64,000 bases of DNA. Origin: QHXW01 sp035297145. GTDB lineage: Bacteria > Acidobacteriota > Terriglobia > Bryobacterales > Bryobacteraceae. The stretch spans positions 28,910 through 92,909 of the forward strand of contig DATGZN010000040.1 of the NCBI GenBank assembly GCA_035297145.1, read 5' to 3'. Numbering within the stretch: the stretch's first letter is position 1; the number at the start of each line of letters is the position of its first letter. Below are positions 33,828 to 42,737 of this stretch, one piece after another. A program made the position numbers and the translations under genes. Under the pieces are notes generated by a model. The model had not been told where the DNA came from. It made no database searches and saw only the letters and a program-made list of their open reading frames with translations.

Positions 33828-35692
33828 ACGCGAATCATCGAGCTCGACATTCCGCGTGGGTTCGATCGCTCGCATTCCTGTTCGTGGCATCGGCGGTGGC
33901 GGCTGCCGACGTTCACCTGTGGGAGAAGCAGGAACTGACGTTTACTGCCTCGCAATCCTTTGCGAACCCTTACACGGACATCACCGTTTGGGTAGACCTC
34001 TCCGGACCCGGATTTCAAAAGCGCATCTACGGATTCTGGGATGGAGGGAAAATATTCCGCGTGCGCGTGCTCGCACCGGCTCCGGGCGATTGGACCTGGA
34101 TGAGCGGATCGAATCCGCCTGACGCGGGTCTTGACGGCAAGCGTGGCGAGTTCCACGCGATTGCCTGGGCCGAATCGGAAAAGCAACAGAACCCGCTGCG
34201 CCGAGGCTTTCTGAAAGCCACCGCGAATCAGCACGCCGTCGAGTTAGCGGATGGCACGCCGTTCTTCATCGTCGGTGATACGTGGTACTCCGCTGTCACC
34301 AATCGCTTTCGCTGGGACGACGACGAAAAGGAGCGCCCGCTCGGACCGGAGGCCGGGTTCAAGGACTATCTGCGTTACCGGAAAGCCGAGGGCTACAATG
34401 CCGTCGCCATCATTGCGGTGTTTCCGGCCTGGGCGACCGACGGCTCACCAGTGGACATTTTCCTCAAAGACGCCGACCACACCTGCGTGCGCTCCGCCTG
34501 GACCGAGTACGGCACCAAGAGCGCCAAGAACATGGAGAACGAGGGCGGGCGGCCGTTTCTGTTTCCGGGCAAAGTTCCCGGTTATGAAAATCTTTATCCC
34601 GACGTCAATCGTCTCAACCCCGCATATTTCCAGTACATGGACCGCAAGATCGACTATTTGAACGCACAGGGCTTCATTCCATTCATCGAGGTCTCCCGGC
34701 GCGACCTGAGCATGTGCTGGAAGAAATACTACGGATGGCCGGATTCCTACGCACGGTACATCCAGTATGTCTGGGCGCGCTATCAGGCGAACAACTGCGT
34801 GTTCAGCCCGATCCATTTCGATATCGACGAAGACACGATCCCGGCGAGCGACTTCAACAACGCCGTGCAGGTTGTGATGACGAAATACGGGCCGCCGCCG
34901 TATGGCACGCTGCTTTCGGCCAACTCCAGCCCATCCACGCTGGTGAATTTCGGCGAGGATTCCTGGGTGACGCTGCATCAATCCGGCAACGAGCGCGAGC
35001 ACGATTACTACTGGTACCTGACGGAGATCTTCCAGGCTCCGCATCCCAGGCCGGCGCTGAACGGCGAGCCCTATTACGCCGGTTACAAGGATGAATTCGG
35101 CCTGGGCAACGGTGGCTATCAATACGGCGCCGAGGGTGGCTCGGAGAAGGACAACCAGTTCGTGCGGTCGTCGATGTACGGCAGTTTTCTTTCCGGGGGA
35201 CTCGCGGGGCACATCTATGGCGCGGAAGGTATTTGGGGAGCGGATATTGAGCCGGCGTCACCGGTGAAGATGTGGGATGCGTTCCAGTGGCGGTCAGGCG
35301 CCGAGATGCGGCACCTGCGCACGTTCGCTTTCTCCATCGGCCGGCATTTTCAAGATCTGGTGCCCGATGCTGACCTGGTTTCGCCCAACAAGACTCACGT
35401 GACACACGGCTATGAAGGCTGGGCGTATTGCGCGCGCACGCCAGATAAGAACATCTTTCTCGCGTACTTCGAAAAGGGTTGCCCGCGCAGCCAGATTCGT
35501 GCCGCGCGCCCGCTCAGCGCGTATCGCGCTCAGTGGTTCGACCCGCGCACGGGAACGCTGCGCGACGCCGGTAACGGCACGGTTCTATCGAATTCCACCG
35601 GCGTGATCCATCTGCCCGACATTCCCGGCGACGCGGACTGGGGACTGCGTCTGGTCTACGTCGGAACGGCGCCGAAGCAAGCGCGGCGCTGA
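33824..35692 (+). CDS. Secreted DUF5060/DUF4038 glycoside hydrolase-like protein
   Basis: 622 residues from the ATG at 33824. A positively charged signal peptide (WVRSLAFLFVASAVAAAD) is followed by a DUF5060 beta-sandwich (LTFTASQSFANPYTDITVWV..., RVRVLAPAPGDWTWM), a DUF4038 TIM barrel (GTPFFIVGDTWYSAVTNRFRW, GYNAVAIIAVFPAW, PIHFDIDEDTIPASDFN, LNGEPYYAGYKDEFG with candidate acid Glu residues) and a C-terminal beta domain (RAQWFDPRTGTLRDAG). Relatives include apiosidase- and polysaccharide-lyase-like enzymes of plant-cell-wall degradation. The substrate is not known. Confidence 0.82.
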   Translation: MNANHRARHSAWVRSLAFLFVASAVAAADVHLWEKQELTFTASQSFANPYTDITVWVDLSGPGFQKRIYGFWDGGKIFRVRVLAPAPGDWTWMSGSNPPDAGLDGKRGEFHAIAWAESEKQQNPLRRGFLKATANQHAVELADGTPFFIVGDTWYSAVTNRFRWDDDEKERPLGPEAGFKDYLRYRKAEGYNAVAIIAVFPAWATDGSPVDIFLKDADHTCVRSAWTEYGTKSAKNMENEGGRPFLFPGKVPGYENLYPDVNRLNPAYFQYMDRKIDYLNAQGFIPFIEVSRRDLSMCWKKYYGWPDSYARYIQYVWARYQANNCVFSPIHFDIDEDTIPASDFNNAVQVVMTKYGPPPYGTLLSANSSPSTLVNFGEDSWVTLHQSGNEREHDYYWYLTEIFQAPHPRPALNGEPYYAGYKDEFGLGNGGYQYGAEGGSEKDNQFVRSSMYGSFLSGGLAGHIYGAEGIWGADIEPASPVKMWDAFQWRSGAEMRHLRTFAFSIGRHFQDLVPDADLVSPNKTHVTHGYEGWAYCARTPDKNIFLAYFEKGCPRSQIRAARPLSAYRAQWFDPRTGTLRDAGNGTVLSNSTGVIHLPDIPGDADWGLRLVYVGTAPKQARR

Positions 35693-35733
35693 CAACCCTC
35701 GGGCAGCGTCGAGTACGCTTAATAGAAACGATC

Positions 35734-36282
35734 ATGGCCGTGGATATCGCGACTGTTCCCGTGGAACTCATCGAACGGCGGATCTACCTCATCCGAGGGC
35801 ACAAGGTGATGCTTGATCGCGACTTGGCCGAGTTGTACCAGGTCACGACTTTCAATCTCAACAAGGCGGTGAAGCGAAACCCCGGACGCTTCCCCGACGA
35901 TTTCATGTTTCAGCTCAGTAAGGAAGAGGCTGCCTCTTTGAGATTCCAAATTGGAATGTCAAAGCCAAGCGGGCGGGGCGGCCGTCGTTACTTGCCGTAT
36001 GCATTCACGGAGCACGGCGTGGCGATGCTGTCTTCCATCCTGCGCAGCAAGCGGGCTGTCGCAATGAACATTCTTATTATCCGAGCGTTCGTGCGCCTCC
36101 GCGAGCTGCTCGCCACTCACAAGGAACTCGCACGCAAGATCGAGGAGCTGGAGCGAGGTCAGGAACACCAGGCCATGCAGATCAACGCCATCTTGAAGCG
36201 TCTGATTGAAGCCCCCAAGAGGCGGAAGCACCCGATTGGATTTGTGAGTGAGGGCGGGGACCATCCACTCGGCGGCCACTAG
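35734..36282 (+). CDS. ORF6N-domain protein
   Basis: 182 residues. The ORF6N domain occupies about 10-100: IERRIYLIRGHKVMLDRDLAELYQVTTFNLNKAVKRNPGRFPDDFMFQLS and YLPYAFTEHGVAMLSSILRSKRAVAMNI, followed by a coiled coil (LLATHKELARKIEELERGQEHQ). ORF6N is a KilA-N-linked DNA-binding domain found in phages and in chromosomal orphans. No other phage genes are near, so it is a domesticated or stray gene. It ends 2 bases from the convergent esterase. Confidence 0.88.
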   Translation: MAVDIATVPVELIERRIYLIRGHKVMLDRDLAELYQVTTFNLNKAVKRNPGRFPDDFMFQLSKEEAASLRFQIGMSKPSGRGGRRYLPYAFTEHGVAMLSSILRSKRAVAMNILIIRAFVRLRELLATHKELARKIEELERGQEHQAMQINAILKRLIEAPKRRKHPIGFVSEGGDHPLGGH

Positions 36283-36284
36283 CT

Positions 36285-37016
36285 CTACCTGGCGTCAGAT
36301 CTCGGATCGGCGGCGAGTTGTTTCTCCTTCAGAAAGTTCCAAACGTCGCGATTGATGCGTGCGGCAGCCGCGTAGTAGTTGTGATCGTGACCGGGAATTT
36401 CTTCGATCTCGACGGGAAATCCATTTTTGGCGAATAGGTCACGCATCGTGCGAACCAGTGGGACCGGATAGACGCGCTCCTCGGTCCCCACCAGCAACAG
36501 GATGGGGATCTTGCGTTTGGCATCCTCAAACATCGAGGGCGGAGGAGACTCGCGGAACACGCCCGCGTGCGCCGAGGCCGCGGCAAAGTACTCCGGCGCC
36601 AGGAGGGACATCATCAGTGCGAATTCGGCTCCAGCGGAGTGCCCAAACAGATATACCCGGCGGGGATTGATGGGGTTGGCTTTCTTGACGGCCTCGATCA
36701 CCTCTATCACGAACTTCGGACCGTCCATCGGCGTTGACCATTCAGCAGAATTCCGCGCGTTTGGCCCGACCAGAACGATGCCCTCTTGCTCAGCCAGTTT
36801 CTTCCAGGGCTCGATGAGGGACCAGCCATCGTGTCCGGAGCCGTGAAACAAGACCAGCAGCGGCGCAGGGCTTGTGAGACCTTCGGGCACAAAGAGGAAG
36901 TAGTCGCGTGGCTGTCCATCAACAACGAGCGAGTTTTTTGTAACATGGCTGGACGCCGCATGCAGCGTCCACGGGATCACGAGAGCGAATTGGCGCCGAT
37001 CAGGCAGCCGGTTCAC
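36285..37016 (-). CDS. Alpha/beta hydrolase (PHB depolymerase/dienelactone-hydrolase-like esterase)
   Basis: 243 residues. Oxyanion hole LLVLFHGSGHDGWS, nucleophile elbow GHSAGAEFALMM, and a C-terminal His in IPGHDHNYY; LLLVGTEERVYPV precedes it and should contribute the acid region. A weak signal peptide (RRQFALVIPWTLHAASS) suggests export. Catalytic triad apparently complete. The substrate is not inferred. The cytochrome gene lies just upstream on the same strand (21-base gap), so they may be co-transcribed. Confidence 0.82.
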   Translation of the reverse strand: MNRLPDRRQFALVIPWTLHAASSHVTKNSLVVDGQPRDYFLFVPEGLTSPAPLLVLFHGSGHDGWSLIEPWKKLAEQEGIVLVGPNARNSAEWSTPMDGPKFVIEVIEAVKKANPINPRRVYLFGHSAGAEFALMMSLLAPEYFAAASAHAGVFRESPPPSMFEDAKRKIPILLLVGTEERVYPVPLVRTMRDLFAKNGFPVEIEEIPGHDHNYYAAAARINRDVWNFLKEKQLAADPRSDAR

Positions 37017-37037
37017 AAGGCGTCCCGGCGCCCGACA

Positions 37038-37406
37038 TCATTTTGGCTCTTGGTTTGGTGTGTCTTCCGGCGGCGGTGCGGTTGCAGGTTCTTCTGAGCC
37101 GCGGTGGCAGGTGTAGCAAGTGACGTGCTCCTTGCCGTCGGGGAACTTGGTATTGATGGTGCGGGCGAGCTGAATCATGCCCCGCGCGATTTCCTTGTGG
37201 TGTTTCTCGTCGCTGGCGAAATCGCCTGGCACGTGGCAGAAGTCGCACTTCACACCAAGTGCGACGGTGTAGGACCGCATGGCCGGCATCAGATTCTCCG
37301 GCGTCAGCAGTTTCAGGTTCTTGGGCGCGGGCATCTTGTGCTCGGCGCGAGGCGCCTGTTGAGCCAGCAAAGGTGAAACGGAAAGCAGCAGTATAGCAAT
37401 GCGCAT
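37038..37406 (-). CDS. Dihaem c-type cytochrome (PRC cytochrome subunit-like)
   Basis: 122 residues with a signal peptide (MRIAILLLSVSPLLAQQ) and two CxxCH haem-binding sites: CDFCH near 54-58 and CYTCH near 97-101. The pattern (NLKLLTPENLMPAMRSYTVALGVKCDFCH... with a preceding Met, then HVTCYTCHRG) matches the small family related to half of the photosynthetic reaction-centre cytochrome subunit, common in Acidobacteria and unrelated to photosynthesis there. It is a periplasmic electron carrier; partner unknown. Confidence 0.88.
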   Translation of the reverse strand: MRIAILLLSVSPLLAQQAPRAEHKMPAPKNLKLLTPENLMPAMRSYTVALGVKCDFCHVPGDFASDEKHHKEIARGMIQLARTINTKFPDGKEHVTCYTCHRGSEEPATAPPPEDTPNQEPK

Positions 37407-37509
37407 GGGTAACTATTATGCAGCACCCGCCGAGACCGGAGCAACATGCGCGAACCCAAGATCGTGGAATCGGCATTCGGCGCCCGAACGCCGATTCCAA
37501 CTGCAGGCG

Positions 37510-38850
37510 CTACGCTTTGGCGGGTTTGGGGACGACCTTCTGCGCCTTGTCATCCCAATAAAGCACGCGGCCTTCGCGGTAGGATTGCACCGACATCGAG
37601 ATGGTGACCTGCGCGCGGTAAGCGGTTTCGACGTCGAGCACCGGCTTCTGGCGGCTGCGGACGCAATCCAGGAAATTCTGCATGTGCGCCCACTCGGGTT
37701 TCTCCGTCACAGGTATGGAGATCTTTTCTTCACCCCACTTGGCTTTGTAGGCGTCGTTGATGACCCGTTTCTCCGGGATGACGGTGATGTGATCGGTCTC
37801 CCCCTCGAACCGGCCGTGGTCGACCATGATGATCGTCCCCTCGTGGCCGCGAATCAGGCCCGGGATGTGCTGGGAATTCGCCATCGATGAGCTCAACACC
37901 AGGGTGTGCTCGTTCGCGAAATCCGCCATCAGGTTGAACGTGTCTGGAACTTCGCGCTCATCTTTGAACACGTAGATGCCGCCCGACGACATCACGCGAT
38001 GCGGAAACTGCGGCTCCGGCCAGCAGATATTCAATGGCGCGACCACGTGGAAGAACAGATCGGTCGCAATGCCACCGGAATAGTCCCAATACTTGCGGAA
38101 ACGGAAGAAGCGATCGGCGTTGTATGGCCGCTTGGGAGCGGAGCCGAGCCACATCTTCCAGTCGATGAAGTTGTCGCCCTTGCCGTCCGGGCCGGCTTCG
38201 GCGTCGATGGGCCAATTCCACTCACCCTCGACCGAGTTGCGATGATACGAGCCCTGGCTCATGAGCATCTTGCCGATCATGCCGTCTGCGATGGCTTTCT
38301 TGGCTTTCCACCACTGTTCGGCTGACGTCGTTTGTGAACCGACTTGAAAGACGCGCTTGGTCTCGCGCACGGTGGAGGCGAGCTCCTTGGCTTCCTCAAT
38401 CGTGTGGCACATGGGTTTTTCGCAATAGACGTCCTTGCCATGGTCCATAGCCTCAAGTGCGATTTTCGCGTGCCAGTGATCGGGCGTAGCGACAACGATG
38501 GCGTCGATATCGGGCTTGCCGATCACTTCGCGGTAATCGAGAAAACCGTCGCATTTGAGTTTCTCGGCGTTCTCCCGTTTGCGCTTCTCATAGACGTCGC
38601 ACACAGCGACGACTTGGCAGTCTTTGGAGCGCTCGCTGATTCCGGCAAATACCCCCGCCAAGTATGAGCCTCTTCCACCGACACCAATAACGCCGACATT
38701 GATGCGATCATTGGCTCCCAGCACTCTGCCGCTGGAAGCCTTGGCAGCCGGTCGCGCGAATGCCTTCGCCGCCACCCCCAGCGTCGCGCCGACGCCGGCT
38801 GCGTGCTTCATGAAGTCCCTGCGATTTACTGCTGATTCAGTTTCAGCCAT
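37510..38850 (-). CDS. Tat-exported Gfo/Idh/MocA oxidoreductase
   Basis: 446 residues. The Tat signal NRRDFMKHAAGVGATLGVAA is followed by a Rossmann domain (INVGVIGVGGRGSYLAG, DAIVVATPDHWHAKIA) with the Gfo/Idh catalytic motif EKPM at about 145-148 and the C-terminal alpha/beta half. In this family Tat export of an NAD(P)-binding sugar oxidoreductase is common in Acidobacteria and Planctomycetes; a tightly held cofactor is assumed. Substrate unknown. A GC-rich hairpin GCCGGG/CCCGGC (38865-38883) lies in its 5' leader. Confidence 0.9.
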   Translation of the reverse strand: MAETESAVNRRDFMKHAAGVGATLGVAAKAFARPAAKASSGRVLGANDRINVGVIGVGGRGSYLAGVFAGISERSKDCQVVAVCDVYEKRKRENAEKLKCDGFLDYREVIGKPDIDAIVVATPDHWHAKIALEAMDHGKDVYCEKPMCHTIEEAKELASTVRETKRVFQVGSQTTSAEQWWKAKKAIADGMIGKMLMSQGSYHRNSVEGEWNWPIDAEAGPDGKGDNFIDWKMWLGSAPKRPYNADRFFRFRKYWDYSGGIATDLFFHVVAPLNICWPEPQFPHRVMSSGGIYVFKDEREVPDTFNLMADFANEHTLVLSSSMANSQHIPGLIRGHEGTIIMVDHGRFEGETDHITVIPEKRVINDAYKAKWGEEKISIPVTEKPEWAHMQNFLDCVRSRQKPVLDVETAYRAQVTISMSVQSYREGRVLYWDDKAQKVVPKPAKA

Positions 38851-39016
38851 GTTTATCTCTTTCTGCCGGGAGTAGAGCCCGGCTTCGCAAAACCCCCGCT
38901 AGTCGGGACAAATACCTAAGGATGAATGAATGTTAACCAGCTTAATTCTACTCCTCAAAAAGCGCTCGCGGAAAGGGCCATGAAATTGCAGTAAGAGCCG
39001 CCGGGAGGTCACTTCT

Positions 39017-39784
39017 ATGAAAAAAATCCTTGGTGCATCCATTATCCTGACGGGGGCGTTGCTGTCCGGAGGTTGCGCTACTAAGAAATACGTACAACAG
39101 ACTGCAGCGCCGATTCAGACTAAGGTCGATCAGGTCGCCGACCAGACGAACAAGCAGGGTACCGAAATTGATGCAGCCAAGAAAGACCTTGAGCGGCACG
39201 AGACGGGTATCAATGCCGCTAAAGAGCGTGCCATGTCGGCCGAGAACCGCGCCAACGAGGCTATGACGGCAGCCAACAAGGCTGACCAGGACGCCATGCA
39301 GGCGCAGAACATGTCTACCCAGAACACCCAATCAATCAACTCTTTGACTACGGCCCTGGGGAATCTGGATGACTATAAGCTCCAGGCGGAAACCGTGGTG
39401 CCGTTTGGCTTTAATCACGACGAGCTGACTTCGGAAGCTAAGGAGCAGTTAGATCAGTTCGTCGGCCAGCACACCGGTGCCAAGCGTTACTTTATAACCA
39501 TCGAGGGCTACACCGACAAGACCGGTACCAAGTCCTACAACGATGCCTTGAGCCGCCGCCGGGCAGAGCACGTGATGGCGTATCTCATTACCCAGCACAA
39601 CATCCCGGTGTTCCGCGTTCAGGACATCGGTCTGGGAAATGAAAAGCCCGCCGATACCGGCCGGAACCGTGCCGCGCGCGCCAAGAACCGCCGCGTGGAA
39701 GTGCGTATGTTTACCGCCGATACCAATCTGGCGATGGCGCAGCCGACCAACGGCCCAGTCAGCGCAAGCAAAGTAAACCGGTAA
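39017..39784 (+). CDS. OmpA-family lipoprotein
   Basis: 255 residues. The lipoprotein signal MKKILGASIILTGALLSGGC places the lipidated Cys at 20. A long Ala/Gln-rich coiled coil (about 35-120) is followed by an OmpA peptidoglycan-binding domain: FGFNHDELTSEAKEQLDQF, ITIEGYTDKTGTKSYNDALSRRRAEHVMAYL and GRNRAARAKNRRVEVRM, with the D and R that bind diaminopimelate. It tethers the outer membrane to peptidoglycan. GGGAGG precedes the ATG. Confidence 0.92.
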   Translation: MKKILGASIILTGALLSGGCATKKYVQQTAAPIQTKVDQVADQTNKQGTEIDAAKKDLERHETGINAAKERAMSAENRANEAMTAANKADQDAMQAQNMSTQNTQSINSLTTALGNLDDYKLQAETVVPFGFNHDELTSEAKEQLDQFVGQHTGAKRYFITIEGYTDKTGTKSYNDALSRRRAEHVMAYLITQHNIPVFRVQDIGLGNEKPADTGRNRAARAKNRRVEVRMFTADTNLAMAQPTNGPVSASKVNR

Positions 39785-39803
39785 GAGTCGATTTTACCCC
39801 TGC

Positions 39804-39825
39804 GGGGCAGGTTTCCTCCTGCCCC
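39804..39825. terminator. Hairpin between convergent genes
   Basis: GGGGCAGG (39804-39811), loop TTTCCT, CCTGCCCC (39818-39825): a perfect 8-bp G-C stem between the convergent OmpA and thioredoxin-like genes. Only a short AAAATTT follows, so the terminator role is tentative. Confidence 0.4.
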
Positions 39826-39903
39826 AAAATTTCTCCTTGCCCAGCCTGCAAATATTTCCTAGTTGACGTGTATATGTGCAAAAAAGTACGTCGGGGGAAC
39901 TCC

Positions 39904-40461
39904 CTATGACTGCTTTTTATGGGCGGAGTGAGCCGTCTTCTTGGCGGTTACGGGTTCTTTGAGCAGCGATTCGACCAAGTTACGGATGCTCGTTTCCTGA
40001 TCCTTGAAGAAATCATCGGTCCCAGTAAACTGCCCACGAATCTGGCCATTCCGGTCGATAAAAACCAGTTCCGGAACATAGGTTGGCTTTACGAGTGAGT
40101 GCTCTAGATATTCATTCACCTGGTCGCGCGTCGCATATCCCACGGGAAACGCCGGATGAAACTGGGCAATGAACCCAGGGATCAGCTGCGCGGCATTCTC
40201 ATTGAAGAACGCGCCCAGAATTTGCAGGCCTCGATCGCCGTACTCCCCTTGAATCCCACTGAGAATCTGCGAGGTGTGTTGGCAGTGTGGACAGGTGGTG
40301 AACATGAAGGCCAACAGCACAACTTTGCCCGAGTACTGGCTGGGCAGAATCTGATTTCCGTCAGTCGTACCAATGGCAAACTTGCCGGCGGGACGCGGTA
40401 CCTGCTGCGCGGATGCCAAGGCCACGAACGCTAGAGCCGCGAGAGACTGTCGAAATCGCAT
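39904..40461 (-). CDS. Exported thioredoxin-fold (TlpA/SCO-like) protein
   Basis: 185 residues. A signal peptide (MRFRQSLAALAFVALASAQQ) is followed by a peroxiredoxin/TlpA fold with GKVVLLAFMFTTCPHCQHTSQ, active site CPHC, then LGAFFNENA, and a cis-Pro segment YVPELVFIDRNGQIRG. The C-terminus is Lys/His-rich (KKTAHSAHKKQS). A periplasmic thiol oxidoreductase; partner unknown. It is distinct from the PadR-linked TlpA at 25510. Confidence 0.85.
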   Translation of the reverse strand: MRFRQSLAALAFVALASAQQVPRPAGKFAIGTTDGNQILPSQYSGKVVLLAFMFTTCPHCQHTSQILSGIQGEYGDRGLQILGAFFNENAAQLIPGFIAQFHPAFPVGYATRDQVNEYLEHSLVKPTYVPELVFIDRNGQIRGQFTGTDDFFKDQETSIRNLVESLLKEPVTAKKTAHSAHKKQS

Positions 40462-40529
40462 AGTGCCAGTTTAGCAAGACAAGGCCGGCCGGCATCGAGT
40501 GCTATTGTGAGAAGATCAGTTGAACGGCC

Positions 40530-42686
40530 ATGCGCACGCTACAGTATTCGACGCCGCACGGCATCACGGTGACGCGCACCAGGTCAAAAGCGACCTACCG
40601 CAAAGGCCTCAGGCACCTGCTGCGCGAGTTAGACACATGCCGCGGAATTTACTTGTCTTCGGGATATGAGTTCCCGGGCAGGTATTCGCGATGGGACCTG
40701 GCCGCGACCCGGCCACCCGTGGAAATTCTGGCGTTCGATCGCAAGGTAGAGTTCCGGCCGCTCAATGTGCGCGGAGAAATCGTCAACCAGATGCTGGCGG
40801 CGGTGTTGGGCGATCACCCGCATTGGGATTCGTTCGGGATGGAACGCGGCGGAGTGCTGGTAGGAATGCTTAAGCCTCTGCCAAAGCTTTTTCCGGAAGA
40901 GGAGCGCAGCAAGCAACCTTCGGTGTTTTCGGTGCTGCGCGCGCTGATCGAGGAGTTCCGCAACGAGCAGGACTCGCGGCTGGGGCTAGTGGGAGCATTC
41001 GGCTACGATCTGCTATTCCAGTTCGACCCCATCGAGAAACGTTTACCGCGGACCGGCCGGAAAGACCTGCACCTTTTTCTTTGCGACGACATTTATTTCA
41101 TGGACCGCAAGAAGGAGCAGATCGAGCGCTACCAATACGATTTCGACTACCAGGGGCTCTCGACGCTCGCGCTTCCACGGACAGCGGAGCCGGTAGCACC
41201 GCAGGAGCCAGTGCAGCCGGGACCGATCGAATCCGACCATACGCCCGCGGAGTACATGGCGAGTGTGGAAAAGGTGCGTGAGGGGATGCGGCGCGGCGAC
41301 TATTACGAAGTCGTGCTGCACCAGACGTTCCGTACGCCTTACGACGGGAAGGCTTCGGAGCTGTTTGAACGGATGCAGCGCGCCAGCCCCAGCCCCTACG
41401 AATTTCTGTTGCAGTTCGGCGATGAGCAGCTCGTAGGCGCCTCACCCGAGATGTTCGTGCGGGTGGAAGGGCAGCGCGTGGAAACATGTCCGATTGCGGG
41501 GACGGCGCGCCGCACTGGCGACCCCATTCAAGACGCTCATAGCATCAGGGAGCTGCTGGACTCGACCAAGGAAGAATCCGAGCTGACCATGTGCACCGAT
41601 GTGGACCGCAATGACAAATCGCGGGTCTGCGAGCCAGGCACGGTGAAAGTGATTGCCCGGCGGGTGATTGAGTCGTATGCGGGTCTGTATCACACGGTGG
41701 ATCACGTCGAGGGATTTCTGAAAGAGGGATTCGATTCGCTGGACGCGTTCCTGAGCCACATGTGGGCAGTGACGATCATCGGCGCGCCTAAAAAGGCGGC
41801 GGCTGTAGCCATCGAGAATCTGGAGAAGGAAGCGCGCGGATGGTACGGGGGCGCGATCGGCATGCTGTCGTTGAGTGGCGACATCAATACGGGCATTCTG
41901 ATTCGCACGACATATTTGCGAAACGGCATCGCGACCTACCCGGCGGGAGCCACGCTGCTCTATGACTCCGTTCCAGAGATGGAGGAGCGTGAAACGCGCC
42001 TGAAGGCCACGGGATTTTTCCGAATTCTGGGTGATGAACCAGAGCGGCCGCGCGTCGAGGTCCACGAAACCGAGGGCGCGGGAGTGCGGCTGCTGCTGGT
42101 AGATAACGACGACTGCTTCATCCACACTCTGGCGAATTATGTGCGCCAGACGGGCGCCGATGTGGTCACGTATCGAGCCGGCTTCCCGTTGGAGATGATC
42201 CGGCAAATCGCGCCCGCCGTGATTCTGATCTCACCGGGGCCGGGGCGGCCGGCGGATTTCGGCGTTCCCGACCTGGTGAAGAATGCCGTGCGCCTGGGAG
42301 TGCCTGTGTTCGGGGTTTGCCTGGGACTGCAGGGAGTGGTAGAAGCGTTCGGCGGCGAGTTGGGAGTGCTCGACTATCCGATGCACGGAAAGCCATCGTG
42401 GATCACGCATCGGCGCAAGGGTGTGTTCGAGGGGCTGCCGGAGCGATTCCAGGTGGGCCGCTATCATTCGCTGTTCGCGCGCCGCGAAACGTTTCCGGCG
42501 TGTCTCGAAGTGACGGCGGAGTCGGAAGACGGCGTGATCATGGGCGTGCGGCACAAAGAGCTACCGATTGAGGCGGTGCAATTCCATCCGGAATCGATTC
42601 TGACGCTCGAGGGAGATTGCGGGCTGCGGATGATCGAGAACGTGGTGAGGCTGTACGGGCGGCTGGCGACGGGCGTCGGGGTTTAG
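40530..42686 (+). CDS. trpEG: Fused anthranilate synthase TrpE-TrpG
   Basis: 718 residues, the length of the rhizobial-type TrpE(G) fusion. The N-terminal two thirds is the chorismate-binding domain, with CPIAGTARRTGDPIQD, MCTDVDRNDKSRVCEPG and IGAPKKAAAVAIENLEKEARGWYGGAIG. The glutamine amidotransferase follows from about 525 (LLLVDNDDCFIHTLANYV, ISPGPGRP, the nucleophile Cys in VFGVCLGLQ, and HPES near the end). It converts chorismate and glutamine to anthranilate. Some phenazine PhzE enzymes share the fusion, but length and sequence favour tryptophan synthesis. No other trp gene is near. Confidence 0.92.
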   Translation: MRTLQYSTPHGITVTRTRSKATYRKGLRHLLRELDTCRGIYLSSGYEFPGRYSRWDLAATRPPVEILAFDRKVEFRPLNVRGEIVNQMLAAVLGDHPHWDSFGMERGGVLVGMLKPLPKLFPEEERSKQPSVFSVLRALIEEFRNEQDSRLGLVGAFGYDLLFQFDPIEKRLPRTGRKDLHLFLCDDIYFMDRKKEQIERYQYDFDYQGLSTLALPRTAEPVAPQEPVQPGPIESDHTPAEYMASVEKVREGMRRGDYYEVVLHQTFRTPYDGKASELFERMQRASPSPYEFLLQFGDEQLVGASPEMFVRVEGQRVETCPIAGTARRTGDPIQDAHSIRELLDSTKEESELTMCTDVDRNDKSRVCEPGTVKVIARRVIESYAGLYHTVDHVEGFLKEGFDSLDAFLSHMWAVTIIGAPKKAAAVAIENLEKEARGWYGGAIGMLSLSGDINTGILIRTTYLRNGIATYPAGATLLYDSVPEMEERETRLKATGFFRILGDEPERPRVEVHETEGAGVRLLLVDNDDCFIHTLANYVRQTGADVVTYRAGFPLEMIRQIAPAVILISPGPGRPADFGVPDLVKNAVRLGVPVFGVCLGLQGVVEAFGGELGVLDYPMHGKPSWITHRRKGVFEGLPERFQVGRYHSLFARRETFPACLEVTAESEDGVIMGVRHKELPIEAVQFHPESILTLEGDCGLRMIENVVRLYGRLATGVGV

Positions 42687-42737
42687 TTGCGATTATGGCC
42701 GGGCGTGCCGGGCCACTACATCACGGCGATCATCGCG

